A stretch of 44,061 bases of DNA from Azoarcus sp031546845 (GTDB lineage: Bacteria > Pseudomonadota > Gammaproteobacteria > Burkholderiales > Rhodocyclaceae): the NCBI GenBank assembly GCA_031546845.1, contig JAVBJT010000049.1, positions 1-44,061 of the forward strand, given 5' to 3'. The notes below the pieces were generated by a model. It had not been told where the DNA came from. It searched no databases and worked only from the letters and a program-made list of their open reading frames with translations. The position numbers and the translations under genes were made by a program. How positions within the stretch are numbered: the first letter of the stretch is position 1; every line of letters starts with the position of its first letter. Shown piece by piece: positions 43,842 to 44,061 of this stretch.

Positions 43842-43860
43842 TTCTGTTCCCAAAGAGCGG

Positions 43861-43883
43861 CGAGCAGGGGAACCCCCTGCTCG
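43861..43883 (-). promoter_or_regulatory. Strong hairpin between tuf and rpsJ
   Basis: CGAGCAGGGG (43861-43870) and CCCCTGCTCG (43874-43883) form a perfect 10-bp stem with a three-base loop, starting 9 bases after the tuf stop and ending about 20 bases before the rpsJ ATG. No T-run follows. It could be an attenuator, an RNA-processing site or a 3'-end stabiliser for tuf mRNA. Confidence 0.6.
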
Positions 43884-43892
43884 GATCGAACA

Positions 43893-44061
43893 TTACTCGA
43901 TAATTTTAGCTACGACCCCAGCACCGACGGTACGGCCGCCTTCGCGGATGGCGAAGCGCAAGCCTTCTTCCATGGCGATCGGAGCGATGAGCCGAACAGT
44001 GATGGAAACGTTGTCACCCGGCATGACCATTTCGGTGCCTTCGGGCAGAACGATGGAACCG
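43893..44061 (-). CDS. tuf: Elongation factor Tu, C-terminal end, cut by the window edge
   Basis: The last 55 codons of EF-Tu: GSIVLPEGTEMVMPGDNVSI, APIAMEEGLRFAIREGGRTVGAGVV and KIIE before TAA at 43893-43895. The rest, including the GTPase domain, lies outside the window. Confidence 0.97.
   Translation of the reverse strand, partial: GSIVLPEGTEMVMPGDNVSITVRLIAPIAMEEGLRFAIREGGRTVGAGVVAKIIE

Overview
The window is GC-rich chromosomal DNA, most consistent with a betaproteobacterium. The evidence is the gene order secY-infA-rpmJ-rpsM, the ssb / MFS / uvrA block, a PP0621-type gene directly upstream of pilS, an rpsC with a long Arg-rich tail, and rpsJ attached to tuf rather than to rplC. This placement is an inference from gene order and protein style. 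I see no tRNA, rRNA, CRISPR array, insertion sequence or prophage.

Region 1 (1-6895, all minus strand) is a cell-surface and type IV pilus block. It holds the N-terminal part of a secreted RHS-repeat protein (cut by the window edge), ampD, a TfpZ-type pilin accessory gene, the major pilin pilA, the two-component pair pilR/pilS, and a small PP0621-family gene. pilA is preceded by a near-consensus sigma-54 promoter. Further upstream is a helically phased array of TTG(A/T)C half-sites, so the pilS-pilR-pilA regulatory circuit appears to be contained in about 3.5 kb.

Region 2 (7050-11210, plus) is a tightly overlapping trio: mtnA, a FucA-like class II aldolase and a membrane GGDEF-EAL protein. 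The first two suggest a methylthioadenosine/5-deoxyribose salvage shunt to DHAP. The third adds c-di-GMP turnover on the same transcript.

Region 3 (11264-23866) is a mixed metabolic and stress block. It contains two tandem beta-hydroxyacid dehydrogenases, an azoR-pirin operon with a divergent LysR regulator, dsbB, a macro-domain protein, a PilZ-like protein, a cbiX-tcdA pair, an MBL hydrolase, a PatB/MalY-type C-S lyase and a large REC-REC-PAS-PAS-GGDEF-EAL protein. Two complete GGDEF-EAL proteins and one PilZ-like protein make c-di-GMP a theme of the window.

Region 4 (24024-29787) carries ssb, an MFS exporter, uvrA and galE. Region 5 (29846-44061, minus) is the ribosomal protein superoperon, read from the partial tuf through rpsJ, rplC-D-W-B, rpsS, rplV, rpsC, rplP, rpmC, rpsQ, then a clear sigma-70 promoter, then rplN-X-E, rpsN-H, rplF-R, rpsE, rpmD, rplO, secY, infA, rpmJ, rpsM-K-D, rpoA and rplQ, ending at a strong intrinsic terminator before galE.

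The ribosomal block is ordinary apart from its regulatory gaps. The most interesting signals are the pilA control region, the inverted repeat lying over the lysR start codon, the mtnA-aldolase-GGDEF/EAL overlap and the palindromes around rpsJ.
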